From positions 620,001-684,000 of the forward strand of contig NZ_JAPPSQ010000001.1 in assembly GCF_026652115.1 (NCBI RefSeq): 64,000 nucleotides of DNA, read 5' to 3'. A model generated the notes under the pieces. The model saw nothing but the letters and a program-made list of their open reading frames with translations. It did not search any database and was not told the DNA's origin. Shown here one piece after another: positions 17,617 through 25,800 of this stretch (position 1 is its first letter; the number at the start of each line of letters is the position of its first letter). Both the position numbers and the translations under genes were made by a program. The DNA is from Algoriphagus sp. PAP.12. Its GTDB lineage: Bacteria > Bacteroidota > Bacteroidia > Cytophagales > Cyclobacteriaceae.

Positions 17617-19140
17617 ATGGACTACCAAAAACTAACTGGAAAAGAACTCAGCCAAATCAAAACGCTCGGCCAATTAAAGGCTTCAGGATATCAACCCAAA
17701 TCAATCAAAGAAGAACTTCGCGATAATTTGATCCTAAAGATCAAGCGAAAAGAAAATGTCTTTGAAGGAATTTGGGGCTATGAAGACACAGTAATTCCGG
17801 ATATCGAAAGAGCCATATTATCTCGCCATAATATCAATTTGCTAGGATTAAGAGGTCAGGCAAAAACCAGGATTGCAAGGATGATGACTCATCTTTTGGA
17901 TGAGTATGTTCCGGTTGTATTTGGGTCGGAATTGAATGATGATCCACTCGCACCTTTATCTTCATTTGCCAAAAGTCTGATTGAAGAGAGAGGTGATGAC
18001 ACTCCTATTATCTGGTGGCATCGCGAAGATCGCTATACTGAGAAGTTGGCGACTCCTGATGTGTCGGTTGCTGATTTGATTGGAGATGTGGACCCGATTA
18101 AGGCCGCTACATTGAAACTGAGTTACAATGATGAGCGGGTAATTCATTATGGTCTCGTTCCCCGATCCAATAGATCTATTTTTGTGATCAATGAATTGCC
18201 GGATTTACAGGCAAGAATCCAGGTGGCCCTTTTCAATATTTTGCAGGAAGGAGATATTCAGATTCGTGGATTCAAATTGAGACTTCCTCTAGATATCCAG
18301 TTCGTGTTTACAGCCAATCCTGAAGATTATACTAACCGAGGAAGTATCGTAACTCCCCTAAAAGACCGTATCGAAAGCCAGATCATTACCCATTATCCAA
18401 AGTCTATTGAGATAGGTAAAAGGATTACAGCTCAGGAAGCCAATTTGAAAGGAAAACCTGTGGATAAGATTTTTATCCCCGAATTGATGAAAGATTTGAT
18501 TGAGCAAATTGCTATCGAAGCAAGGCATTCCGAATATGTGGATGAAAAGAGTGGTGTTTCGGCAAGATTGACAATTTCTGCTTATGAAAATCTAGTTTCA
18601 GCTGCTGAAAGAAGACTTTATTCGAATGGTGAAGAAAATACAATTGTTCGGATTGCTGATCTGATTGGCGTGATTCCAGCTATCACCGGAAAAGTAGAAT
18701 TGGTTTACGAAGGTGAACAAGAAGGCGCAGGTCTCGTTGCATACAATTTAATTGGAAAAGCAATTAGATCTCAATTTGTAAACTACTTTCCTTCACCTGA
18801 AGAAAAGAAAAAAGCGAAGGAAGGAAATCCCTATGTAATTCCTTTATCTTGGTTTGGGGAGGGAAATGTTTTAGATCTGGTAGCTTCTCTTTCAGATAAA
18901 GAATACAAGACTCTTTTACATTCCGTTCCTGGATTGGAAGAGGTTGTCACTCAGCTGGTAGGTATGATTCCCGAGAATGAAAAAGAGTTTTTTATGGAGT
19001 TTGCGCTTCACGGGTTGGCCGAATATTCTCAATTGAGTAAAAGAATGCTGGATACGGGATTGCAATTTAAAGACCTATTCAGCTCCATGTTTGATATGGG
19101 GCAGGGAGATGATGAAGAGTTTGATGATGATGATTATTAA
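17617..19140 (+). CDS. MoxR/Mg-chelatase-like AAA+ ATPase with atypical Walker B
   Basis: A 507-residue AAA+ ATPase, assigned from its Walker A (G77-LRG-QAK83-T84), a sensor-1 region (VFTANPEDYTNRG, Asn234) and a likely arginine finger near R251 (LKDRIES). The Walker B segment reads SIFVINELPDL: Asn192 takes the place of the Mg2+-coordinating Asp, while Glu193 is kept. The C-terminal third is helical and ends in an acidic tail (GDDEEFDDDDY). Its closest known relatives by pattern are magnesium-chelatase ChlI-like and MoxR ATPases, which remodel complexes with VWA partners, here the gene 6 bp upstream. A strong terminator follows. Whether it hydrolyses ATP normally is uncertain. Confidence 0.88.
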   Translation: MDYQKLTGKELSQIKTLGQLKASGYQPKSIKEELRDNLILKIKRKENVFEGIWGYEDTVIPDIERAILSRHNINLLGLRGQAKTRIARMMTHLLDEYVPVVFGSELNDDPLAPLSSFAKSLIEERGDDTPIIWWHREDRYTEKLATPDVSVADLIGDVDPIKAATLKLSYNDERVIHYGLVPRSNRSIFVINELPDLQARIQVALFNILQEGDIQIRGFKLRLPLDIQFVFTANPEDYTNRGSIVTPLKDRIESQIITHYPKSIEIGKRITAQEANLKGKPVDKIFIPELMKDLIEQIAIEARHSEYVDEKSGVSARLTISAYENLVSAAERRLYSNGEENTIVRIADLIGVIPAITGKVELVYEGEQEGAGLVAYNLIGKAIRSQFVNYFPSPEEKKKAKEGNPYVIPLSWFGEGNVLDLVASLSDKEYKTLLHSVPGLEEVVTQLVGMIPENEKEFFMEFALHGLAEYSQLSKRMLDTGLQFKDLFSSMFDMGQGDDEEFDDDDY

Positions 19141-19163
19141 AATCATCTGTTTTTTTGATTAAT

Positions 19164-19197
19164 AAGGCCATTCCTTAAGGATTGGCCTTTGTTTTTT
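19164..19197 (+). terminator. Terminator of the VWA-ATPase operon
   Basis: AAGGCCA (19164-19170) pairs with TGGCCTT (19183-19189), with further pairs inside, followed by a T-rich tract to 19197. Confidence 0.85.
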
Positions 19198-19237
19198 CTG
19201 ATAAAATTTTGGAATAGATAAAATCCCACTTGATGGC

Positions 19238-19267
19238 TTGCAATCAAACTTTTCACTCCTACCTTTG
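19238..19267 (+). promoter_or_regulatory. Promoter of the riboswitch-TonB receptor unit
   Basis: TTG at 19238-19240, exactly 19 nt, then TACCTTTG at 19260-19267: a complete Bacteroidota promoter. The predicted start near 19273 places the riboswitch at the very 5' end of the mRNA. Confidence 0.75.
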
Positions 19268-19278
19268 TCATTAGATCA

Positions 19279-19353
19279 TAAGGGGTGCCCTAAAATCACG
19301 GGCTGAGATCATACCCATATTACCTGATCCGGGTAGTGCCGGCGAAGGGAGAT
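19279..19353 (+). promoter_or_regulatory. TPP (thiamine pyrophosphate) riboswitch
   Basis: The THI-box elements occur in the canonical order and spacing: GGGGTGCC (19282-19289), GGCTGAGAT (19301-19309), ACCC, ACCTGATCC (19322-19330), and GGGTAGTGCCGGCGAAGGGA (19331-19350). CTGAGA and CCTGAT form the pyrimidine-sensing and pyrophosphate-sensing loops. Binding of TPP is expected to lower expression of the receptor 143 nt downstream. The expression platform is unclear: a 6-bp stem with six T (19374-19412) could terminate, and a hairpin precedes the start codon. Confidence 0.95.
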
Positions 19354-19472
19354 GAACAAACAGAGTAAAATAGATAGTGAAGCTTTTGGTACCGTTTGCC
19401 ACTATGTTTTTTGCTTTGGAACCGGGTAAACAATCACGGAAGACTTCCCCTAAGTTTTCCAATGTTTAACTC

Positions 19473-19491
19473 AAAACCCGAAAGGGATTTT
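19473..19491 (+). promoter_or_regulatory. Hairpin directly before the receptor start codon
   Basis: AAAACCC (19473-19479), loop GAAA, then GGG-A-TTTT (19484-19491, one bulge), ending 4 nt before the ATG. It could mask the ribosome entry site and so serve as the translational part of the riboswitch. This is inference from position only. Confidence 0.35.
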
Positions 19492-19495
19492 ACAC

Positions 19496-21883
19496 ATGAA
19501 AAATTTTGTATTGGCTTTAGCTGCATTGTTGCTAAGCCTATCTGCTTGGGCTCAATCCAGTCTTGTCGGTAAAGTAATTGATTCCCAGACTGGTGAACCA
19601 TTGGAAGGAGCATCTATTTGGGCTGAAAATGTCGGTAGAGGGGCAATTTCGGACCGGGATGGTGATTTTACCTTGAGTAAATTGCCTAATGGTTTCGTCG
19701 ATTTGAGAATTTCATTTCTTGGATTTGAAACTCATAGACAACCTGTTTCCATACCTTTTTCAGGTTCTTTGGAAATCAAATTGAATAGTAAGGATTTCCT
19801 TAGTGAGGAATTTATTGTTTCTGCCACTAGGGCTTCAGAAAGTACTCCTACCACTTTCAAAACCATTGGAAAAGAGGATATCGCGGAGCGGAATTTGGGA
19901 CAGGATATTCCGATATTATTGAATTTTACACCATCAGTCGTAACTCATTCAGACGCTGGAGCCGGTGTAGGTTATACCGGGATGAGAATTAGAGGTACGG
20001 ATCAAACTCGTATCAATGCTACTGTCAATGGTATTCCATTAAATGACGCAGAATCTCACGGGATTTTCTTCGTGAATATGCCAGATTTTGCCAGCTCCGT
20101 AGATAACGTTCAAATTCAAAGAGGCGTTGGAACTTCCACAAATGGTGCGGCTACTTTTGGAGCTAGTTTGAATTTCCAGACCGATACCCACAAGGAAGAG
20201 GCTTATGCACAAGTCGATAATAGTTTTGGATCATTCAATACTTGGAAACACACTGTAAAAGCAGGAACAGGATTGTTGAATAATCGATTTGCTTTTGATG
20301 CTAGATTGTCCAAAATCAATTCAGATGGCTACGTGGACAGAGCCTATTCCGACTTGAAATCTTATTTTCTTTCAGGAGGTTATTTTGGTGAAAATCACGT
20401 GATCAAAGTGAATGTTTTCTCTGGGAAAGAACAGACCTATCAGTCCTGGTGGGGTTTGCCGGAATCCAAATTGGAAGATGATAGAACCTGGAACTATTAT
20501 ACCTATGATAATGAAACCGATAATTACCAACAGGATCATTACCAAATGATTTATACCGGAAAAATCGGTTCCAATTGGAAAACCAATTTGGCACTGCATT
20601 ATACTTATGGACGTGGTTATTATGAACAATACCGTGAAGATGATGATTTCGCCAGTTATGGATTACCTCCTGTGACTATCAATGGAGAAACGATAGAAAG
20701 TACAGACATTATTCGTAGAAGATGGTTGGATAATGATTTTTACGGTTTTGTTGGGTCTGTGAATTATGTCTCTGACAATGGGGCTTGGGATGTAGTCTTA
20801 GGTGGAGGAGCCAATCGATATGATGGTGACCACTTTGGAGAAATTATCTGGGCAAGAATAGCTGGAGGAACTCAAATCCGTGATCGCTATTACGACAACA
20901 ATGCCGTAAAAGATGATAGAAATATCTATGCAAAAGCGACTTACGAATTGAAAGATGGCTTGAATCTTTTTGGGGACTTGCAGGTGAGAGGGATTAATTA
21001 CAGTTTCTATGGCGTAAATGATGACCAAAGAGTAGTAGATGGTCAGCAGAATTATACCTTCTTCAATCCCAAGTTTGGACTGTCTTATGAAAAAGGAAGT
21101 CGAACCTATTATGCAAGTTATGCGGTAGCCAATCGTGAGCCAACCAGATCTGACTTTACGGATAACCCGATTACTGAAGTGCCGAGACCGGAAAGGTTGA
21201 ATAACATTGAAGCCGGTGTACGAGCGCGATCCGGGAATTTTAGCTACAATGCTAATTTCTATTACATGGATTACAAGGACCAGTTGATCCTAACCGGCCA
21301 AATCAATGATGTAGGTGCTTATATCCGCGAAAATGTCGCTTCTTCTTATCGAGCTGGAATCGAATTGGATGGTGCATATCAGCTATCTCCTTCTTGGACT
21401 TTCGGTGGAAATATTGCCTTCAGCCAGAATAAAATTGCTGAGTTCACTGAGTATATAGATGACTACAGCACAGATGAATTTAAGCAAGAGGCGATTACTT
21501 ATAAAGACTCGGATATAGCTTTTTCACCAAATGTGGTAGGATCTGCCATGATTGAGTTTAAGCCAATTAAAAGTCTTTCTGTCAATTGGATGAGTAAATA
21601 TGTTGGACAGCAGTTTTTGGACAATACTTCCAATGATGGAAGAGCGCTGGATGCTTTCTTCACCAATGATCTTCGAATCAGCTATACCGCTCAACCGAGG
21701 TATTTCAAAAATCTAGAGATCAATTTGTTGGTCAATAATATTTTCAATGAAATGTACGAGCCTAATGGGTACACATTCAGCTATTTCGTTCCTGGAAATG
21801 CTGGCAAAGACTTGATTACCGAAAACTATTATTATCCTCAGGCAGGAACCAATTTCCTGTTGGGAGTAAGTATGAGGTTTTAA
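19496..21883 (+). CDS. TonB-dependent outer membrane receptor under TPP riboswitch control
   Basis: A 795-residue receptor with a Sec signal peptide (about 1-19). A carboxypeptidase-regulatory-like domain (about 22-105, LVGKVIDSQTGEPLEGASI) is followed by a plug domain (about 115-235, with GMRIRGTDQTRINATVNGIPLNDAES) and a 22-strand-type barrel ending in aromatic F (SMRF). It moves a substrate into the periplasm using TonB energy. The riboswitch upstream argues that the substrate is thiamine, a phosphate ester or a thiamine precursor, and that uptake is repressed when TPP is plentiful. No thiamine biosynthesis gene or inner membrane carrier is adjacent. The receptor class is certain; the substrate rests on regulation. 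Confidence 0.93.
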   Translation: MKNFVLALAALLLSLSAWAQSSLVGKVIDSQTGEPLEGASIWAENVGRGAISDRDGDFTLSKLPNGFVDLRISFLGFETHRQPVSIPFSGSLEIKLNSKDFLSEEFIVSATRASESTPTTFKTIGKEDIAERNLGQDIPILLNFTPSVVTHSDAGAGVGYTGMRIRGTDQTRINATVNGIPLNDAESHGIFFVNMPDFASSVDNVQIQRGVGTSTNGAATFGASLNFQTDTHKEEAYAQVDNSFGSFNTWKHTVKAGTGLLNNRFAFDARLSKINSDGYVDRAYSDLKSYFLSGGYFGENHVIKVNVFSGKEQTYQSWWGLPESKLEDDRTWNYYTYDNETDNYQQDHYQMIYTGKIGSNWKTNLALHYTYGRGYYEQYREDDDFASYGLPPVTINGETIESTDIIRRRWLDNDFYGFVGSVNYVSDNGAWDVVLGGGANRYDGDHFGEIIWARIAGGTQIRDRYYDNNAVKDDRNIYAKATYELKDGLNLFGDLQVRGINYSFYGVNDDQRVVDGQQNYTFFNPKFGLSYEKGSRTYYASYAVANREPTRSDFTDNPITEVPRPERLNNIEAGVRARSGNFSYNANFYYMDYKDQLILTGQINDVGAYIRENVASSYRAGIELDGAYQLSPSWTFGGNIAFSQNKIAEFTEYIDDYSTDEFKQEAITYKDSDIAFSPNVVGSAMIEFKPIKSLSVNWMSKYVGQQFLDNTSNDGRALDAFFTNDLRISYTAQPRYFKNLEINLLVNNIFNEMYEPNGYTFSYFVPGNAGKDLITENYYYPQAGTNFLLGVSMRF

Positions 21884-21907
21884 AACAATAAACTCTGTTA
21901 TAGACAA

Positions 21908-21934
21908 AAGCCCTGAATTATTTTCAGGGCTTTT
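21908..21934. terminator. Bidirectional terminator between receptor and Fic gene
   Basis: AAGCCCTGAA pairs with TTCAGGGCTT around a short AT loop. It has T residues on the plus side and A residues (T on the minus strand) on the other. The arms are the same as in the terminator at 23744-23780. Confidence 0.88.
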
Positions 21935-21964
21935 TCCATTTATGATAATTCTTTGAATACTTTA

Positions 21965-23029
21965 TCAGCTGCTTAGAAGTTTATAAAGTCCTTCATTTAC
22001 ATAATAGTTTCCTGTTCCTAGATGCTCTTTTCTTAGGATACCATCAGCTGCCAGTTGATTGAGGTAATTTGCAGCAGTTATTCGGGATACTCCTAGATCT
22101 TTAACAAGGAATTCAATTTTTGTATAGGGATGTGTAAATAGATTGTTTAGTAGTTCCTGAGAATAGAATTTATATTTGTCTCTGAGCCTGTTTTTCATTT
22201 CAGTCATTAGAATTTTTAGCTCTTCGATAAGTTCAATGGTTTCTCGGGCCGTATTTTCCACACCTTTGATCATAAAACTTATCCACCCTTCCCAATCTCC
22301 TATCTCCCGAACATCTTGAAGAAGTCTGTAATATTCCTGTTTGTTTCGGATTACATGACTACTTAAATATAGAATTGGTAGTTTTTGCAGTCCCTGTGTG
22401 ATCAAGTAGAGGATATTTAGGATTCGGCCAGTTCTCCCATTTCCATCATAAAAAGGGTGAATGCTTTCAAACTGAAAATGGATGATTGCCATTTTGACAA
22501 GTGGATCATAATCACTCATTTTAGGATCATTGATAAATTGCTCCAAATTGTCCATCAAGCCTATTATTTCATTTGGGTCTTGTGGTGGAGTGTAAATTGT
22601 TTCTCCTTTTTGCGCATTTTTCAATGCTGTGCCGGGAAGTTTTCGGAACCCGGCATTATTCCCCTCAAGAGTTTCTTGAATCTTTAAAATCGTCTGATTT
22701 GTTAGCAATTCTTGTTCTTGAATAAGTTCATAGCCCTTTTTCATGGCGATGACATAGTTTTGAACTTCCTTGATATCTGGGGAAATGTTTACTTCAAATT
22801 CAAGATTGGCTTTGTACAGCGCGTCATGTGTAGTAATTATGTTTTCTACGGAGGAGCTGTCTTTGGCTTCTTGGATTCCTAGGGTATTCAATAAAATAAT
22901 CTGATTCGGAATAGATTGTACGATTACCTTTAGCTCTGCCAATGCTGCATGAGCTGATGGCAATTGTTTTAGGATGTACTTGGTTTCTACATCACTTGAA
23001 TACGGCAATGGTGATAATTTCCAGGACAA
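21965..23029 (-). CDS. Fic-domain AMP-transferase with N-terminal inhibitory helix and C-terminal winged helix
   Basis: A 354-residue Fic protein. Such enzymes usually transfer AMP from ATP to a hydroxyl on a target. The N-terminal Fic_N region carries an inhibitory motif of the S-x-x-x-E-N type (S58...E62-N63), so activity is probably self-restrained. The catalytic motif is intact at 191-202 (HPFYDGNGRTGR). Residues about 300-354 form a winged helix (KIEFLVKDLGVSRITAANYLNQL). The frame has no ATG near the 5' end; TTG at 23029 is the best start because SWKLSPLPYSSDVETK resembles the usual family start and a promoter ends 31 nt before it. No antitoxin gene is adjacent. The target is unknown. 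Confidence 0.9.
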   Translation of the reverse strand: MSWKLSPLPYSSDVETKYILKQLPSAHAALAELKVIVQSIPNQIILLNTLGIQEAKDSSSVENIITTHDALYKANLEFEVNISPDIKEVQNYVIAMKKGYELIQEQELLTNQTILKIQETLEGNNAGFRKLPGTALKNAQKGETIYTPPQDPNEIIGLMDNLEQFINDPKMSDYDPLVKMAIIHFQFESIHPFYDGNGRTGRILNILYLITQGLQKLPILYLSSHVIRNKQEYYRLLQDVREIGDWEGWISFMIKGVENTARETIELIEELKILMTEMKNRLRDKYKFYSQELLNNLFTHPYTKIEFLVKDLGVSRITAANYLNQLAADGILRKEHLGTGNYYVNEGLYKLLSS

Positions 23030-23052
23030 TGCTTTGTAATGAAAATTGATTA

Positions 23053-23106
23053 TTCTTTACAAACATAAAAGACTATGTAAAGAAATCAAGGTTTTCTTTA
23101 CATAGT
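23053..23106 (-). promoter_or_regulatory. Promoter with palindromic operator for the Fic gene
   Basis: The minus strand carries TTG (23089-23087), exactly 19 nt, then TATGTTTG (23067-23060), a full Bacteroidota promoter. A perfect 14-bp inverted repeat (23072-23085 and 23093-23106) has the TTG in its 7-nt spacer. A third half-site (TTCTTTAC on the plus strand, 23053-23060) overlaps the end of the -7 box. A protein bound here would block polymerase. Confidence 0.75.
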
Positions 23107-23145
23107 ATAATCAATGTGCATAAAATTGACTATTTTCTTTGCCAT

Positions 23146-23544
23146 CTATTCTGAAACATTTGCCAAGTCAGAATTCGAAACTTGAGTGTCCATGATTCTC
23201 TTGACATCAGAGTGAATCATCCAAAGTCCAATAGGCCAAAAAAAGATTAAACTAGCCATTCCTATACTTTCTCCAAATGAAGCTTTTCTTTTGGATTGTA
23301 CAGTTTTTAAAACCCTCATCGCAAAGAGGAATACATAAACAACCGCAAAAAATAAATAGAATACCGGGATGGCCAGGGGTCCATTGAATGTAACTTCCTT
23401 ACCATCGAAAAGGATGGTCACTAATGAAAAAAGAGCGATCCAATAGAACCAATTGAAGACAAAAAAGCCTGTTTTGATTTCTAATTTTTTTGGAAGATAA
23501 TCTGTTAAAACATATCCAATACTTAAAGGATATATTCCATACAT
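23146..23544 (-). CDS. Membrane protein of unknown function
   Basis: A 132-residue protein with three or four hydrophobic helices (about 25-45, 60-80 and 95-115) and a polar C-terminus. A GTG one codon upstream could also start it; I chose the ATG at 23544. There is no motif that I can name; the general look (helix, RVLKTVQSKRKASFGES, helix, then WMIHSDVKRIM) resembles small uncharacterised integral membrane proteins. It is upstream of the Fic gene on the same strand, but the Fic gene has its own promoter, so the two are probably separate units. The 265 bp between it and hflX hold a terminator and no other gene. Confidence 0.68.
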   Translation of the reverse strand: MYGIYPLSIGYVLTDYLPKKLEIKTGFFVFNWFYWIALFSLVTILFDGKEVTFNGPLAIPVFYLFFAVVYVFLFAMRVLKTVQSKRKASFGESIGMASLIFFWPIGLWMIHSDVKRIMDTQVSNSDLANVSE

Positions 23545-23743
23545 CACTATTCCTAAGACTTTTATTAGTGAGTTAAAAAAAAGATCATCGGTAAGATTAA
23601 AAGTCTAAAGGATAAATGATGAAAAAAGGTAGATGAAAATAGCTGCTGTTGGGGCCTTAAGGAGTTTTTCCATTTAGATTTTATTTGAAAATGAATTTTG
23701 GACTGAAAATAAATAAAACTCACAGATGTGGAATAGTTAATTA

Positions 23744-23780
23744 TAAAAAAGCCCTGAATTTAAATTTTCAGGGCTTTTTC
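23744..23780 (-). terminator. Terminator of hflX
   Basis: AAAAGCCCTGAA and TTCAGGGCTTTT form a long stem around an AT-only loop, with a T run on the minus strand. It lies 30 bp after the hflX stop. Confidence 0.88.
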
Positions 23781-23809
23781 GTATAGTATAAAACTAAATT
23801 GTTTAAAAT

Positions 23810-25072
23810 CTATTCTTCTTCTTTTTCTTCGAAAACGAAAGTTTCATCATGTAGATAATGTGGATAAATCTTCAAATGTTGCTTTTTAACCTCCTGAACT
23901 AGCCTTTCTCTAAACTCCTCTACATTGACTCCTGATCCCGCAGCCATGAATACCGGCTTGATTCCGGTTTTCTTTTCATAGGCTTCTGAAAGCGCATCAA
24001 AATCTTTGAAGTCAGCCTCTTCCAATTCCATTTCAGTCATTTCCATGATCTTCTCCTCTGAAGGCATTGTTTCCACCAAGTCAATCTTGTTGAAAACTAA
24101 CAAAACGGGCTTATCTCCAGCTTTAATTTCTCTCAGTGTTTGGTCTACAACAGCAAAGTGATCTTCAAAACTTGGATGGGAGATATCTACTACATGAACC
24201 AACAAATCAGCTTCACGAATTTCATCCAATGTGGATTTAAAAGACTCTATTAAGTGAGTAGGTAGCTTTCTGATAAAACCAACGGTGTCTGAAAGAAGGA
24301 ATGGAATGTTTTCCAAAACCACTTTTCGAACTGTCGAATCTACGGTTGCAAACAATTTGTTCTCCGCAAGAATATCCGTTTTGGTGATCAAGTTCATCAA
24401 AGTACTCTTGCCTACGTTGGTATAACCAACCAACGCAACTCTGACAATTCCCTTTCTGCCTTTCCGCTGGGTTTCACCCTGTTTTTCGATTTCTCTCAGC
24501 TTTTGCTTTAGTAGAGTGATCTTATTTCGGATGTCTCGCTTATCCGTTTCGATTTCCTTTTCACCGGCACCACCCCTTGTGGAGGTTCCCCCTCGCTGTC
24601 TTTCCAAGTGAGTCCACATTCTAGTCAATCGAGGCAATAAATATTGGAAGCGAGCCAATTCTACCTGGGTTTTGGCTTGTGCTGTTTGTGCTCGATTGAG
24701 GAATATATCCAAAATGAGCAAGGATCGATCGTAAACCTTGACTTTCAGCTCATTTTCCAGATTTTTCATTTGAGATGGAGATAGATCATCATCGAAAATG
24801 ACCATGTCCACTCCAAAGTGCTCTACATAAGACTGGATTTCCTCCAGCTTCCCTTTCCCTACAAAAGTCCTGATATCAGGCTTCTCCATTTTCTGGGTGA
24901 ATCGGTAGACTGCTTTGACACCTAGTGTTTCTGTCAAAAAAGCCAATTCATCCAAATGCTCCTCTACAACAATATCGGTGTCAGTTTGGCGAATTACCGA
25001 AACTAAAACAGCGGTTTCTTGTACTGGTGCTGTATCGTATAATTTTTGAAGTTTTCTTGAAAATTTACCCAT
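23810..25072 (-). CDS. hflX: Ribosome-associated GTPase HflX
   Basis: A 420-residue GTPase of the Obg-HflX superfamily that binds the 50S subunit and splits or rescues stalled ribosomes, notably under heat or antibiotic stress. The N-terminal HflX domain (about 15-190) includes the Gly-rich loop RGGTSTRGGAGEKEIETD and a coiled coil up to 205. The G domain follows: G1 VGYTNVGKST, G3 DTVGF, G4 NKID. It ends in an acidic tail (FVFEEKEEE). It stands alone with its own terminator. hfq and hflKC are not adjacent. Confidence 0.96.
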   Translation of the reverse strand: MGKFSRKLQKLYDTAPVQETAVLVSVIRQTDTDIVVEEHLDELAFLTETLGVKAVYRFTQKMEKPDIRTFVGKGKLEEIQSYVEHFGVDMVIFDDDLSPSQMKNLENELKVKVYDRSLLILDIFLNRAQTAQAKTQVELARFQYLLPRLTRMWTHLERQRGGTSTRGGAGEKEIETDKRDIRNKITLLKQKLREIEKQGETQRKGRKGIVRVALVGYTNVGKSTLMNLITKTDILAENKLFATVDSTVRKVVLENIPFLLSDTVGFIRKLPTHLIESFKSTLDEIREADLLVHVVDISHPSFEDHFAVVDQTLREIKAGDKPVLLVFNKIDLVETMPSEEKIMEMTEMELEEADFKDFDALSEAYEKKTGIKPVFMAAGSGVNVEEFRERLVQEVKKQHLKIYPHYLHDETFVFEEKEEE

Positions 25073-25245
25073 TGCTACGTCCTTTCAGAATTTTAAGCCT
25101 TCTCTCTGTTAAATAGTTTCCTTTTAAGGGCTTTACTAATAAAATTGAGGCTTGAAAGGACAAAGTTCGACATATTTCCTCAATTTAGATTAGGATTGTC
25201 TTTGGGCTAGTAGTTATTTTGTCGGATTGACAAATTTTAGCTCTT

Positions 25246-25800
25246 ATGGCCCTGATTTCGGAAACAGATATTTCCGGCGTATTAGAAATTCACCCAAAAG
25301 TCTTTGATGATTCCAGAGGCTATTTCTTTGAGTCTTATCGTGAAGATTGGTTTAATTCAAAAGGGATCTCCCATGGTTGGATCCAAGATAATCAATCCTT
25401 TTCTCAAAAAGGGACTGTCAGAGGGCTTCACTTCCAAAGAGTTCCCTTTGCGCAGGCAAAATTAGTCCGTGTGATTCAGGGAATTGTGAAAGATGTTGTG
25501 GTGGATTTAAGGAAAGATTCTTCCACTTTTGGGAAATCATTTTCCGTGATTCTAGATTCCAAAAAGCATAATTTGCTGTATATCCCAGTCGGGTTCGCTC
25601 ATGGATTTTCGGTTTTGGAGGATGCTGTTTTTGCTTACAAATGTTCGAATTATTACAACCGTGAAAGTGAAGGAGGCATTCTCTGGAATGATCCGGCATT
25701 AAATATTGACTGGGAAGTTGAAAATCCCATTCTTTCAGAGAAAGACCAGCTTTGGCCGACTTTGGAGGAATTTAAAAATCAAAGTGGAGGAGGATTGTAA
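25246..25800 (+). CDS. rfbC: dTDP-4-dehydrorhamnose 3,5-epimerase
   Basis: A 184-residue cupin-fold enzyme that epimerises dTDP-4-keto-6-deoxyglucose at C3 and C5 on the way to dTDP-L-rhamnose. The family motifs are present: FDDSRGYFFESY, the substrate-binding QDNQSFSQKGTVRGLHFQ, and VPVGFAHGFSVLED-like sequence. The rest of the pathway (rfbA, rfbB, rfbD) is not in the window, so its partners must be elsewhere. The stop is immediately followed by the ATG of the PHP phosphatase gene, indicating one transcript for envelope polysaccharide functions. Confidence 0.95.
   Translation: MALISETDISGVLEIHPKVFDDSRGYFFESYREDWFNSKGISHGWIQDNQSFSQKGTVRGLHFQRVPFAQAKLVRVIQGIVKDVVVDLRKDSSTFGKSFSVILDSKKHNLLYIPVGFAHGFSVLEDAVFAYKCSNYYNRESEGGILWNDPALNIDWEVENPILSEKDQLWPTLEEFKNQSGGGL

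Noticed and set aside
19271..19462. A 63-codon minus-strand frame over the TPP riboswitch
   Set aside because: The riboswitch explains the conservation; the frame has no recognisable protein features.
19496..21883. Iron-siderophore role for the TonB receptor
   Set aside because: The riboswitch is a clear TPP type, and no Fur-like site or siderophore gene is nearby.
21965..23029. Fic gene as a truncated pseudogene because no ATG is present at its 5' end
   Set aside because: All domains are intact, the N-terminus resembles the family, and a perfect promoter lies just upstream; a TTG start is simpler.
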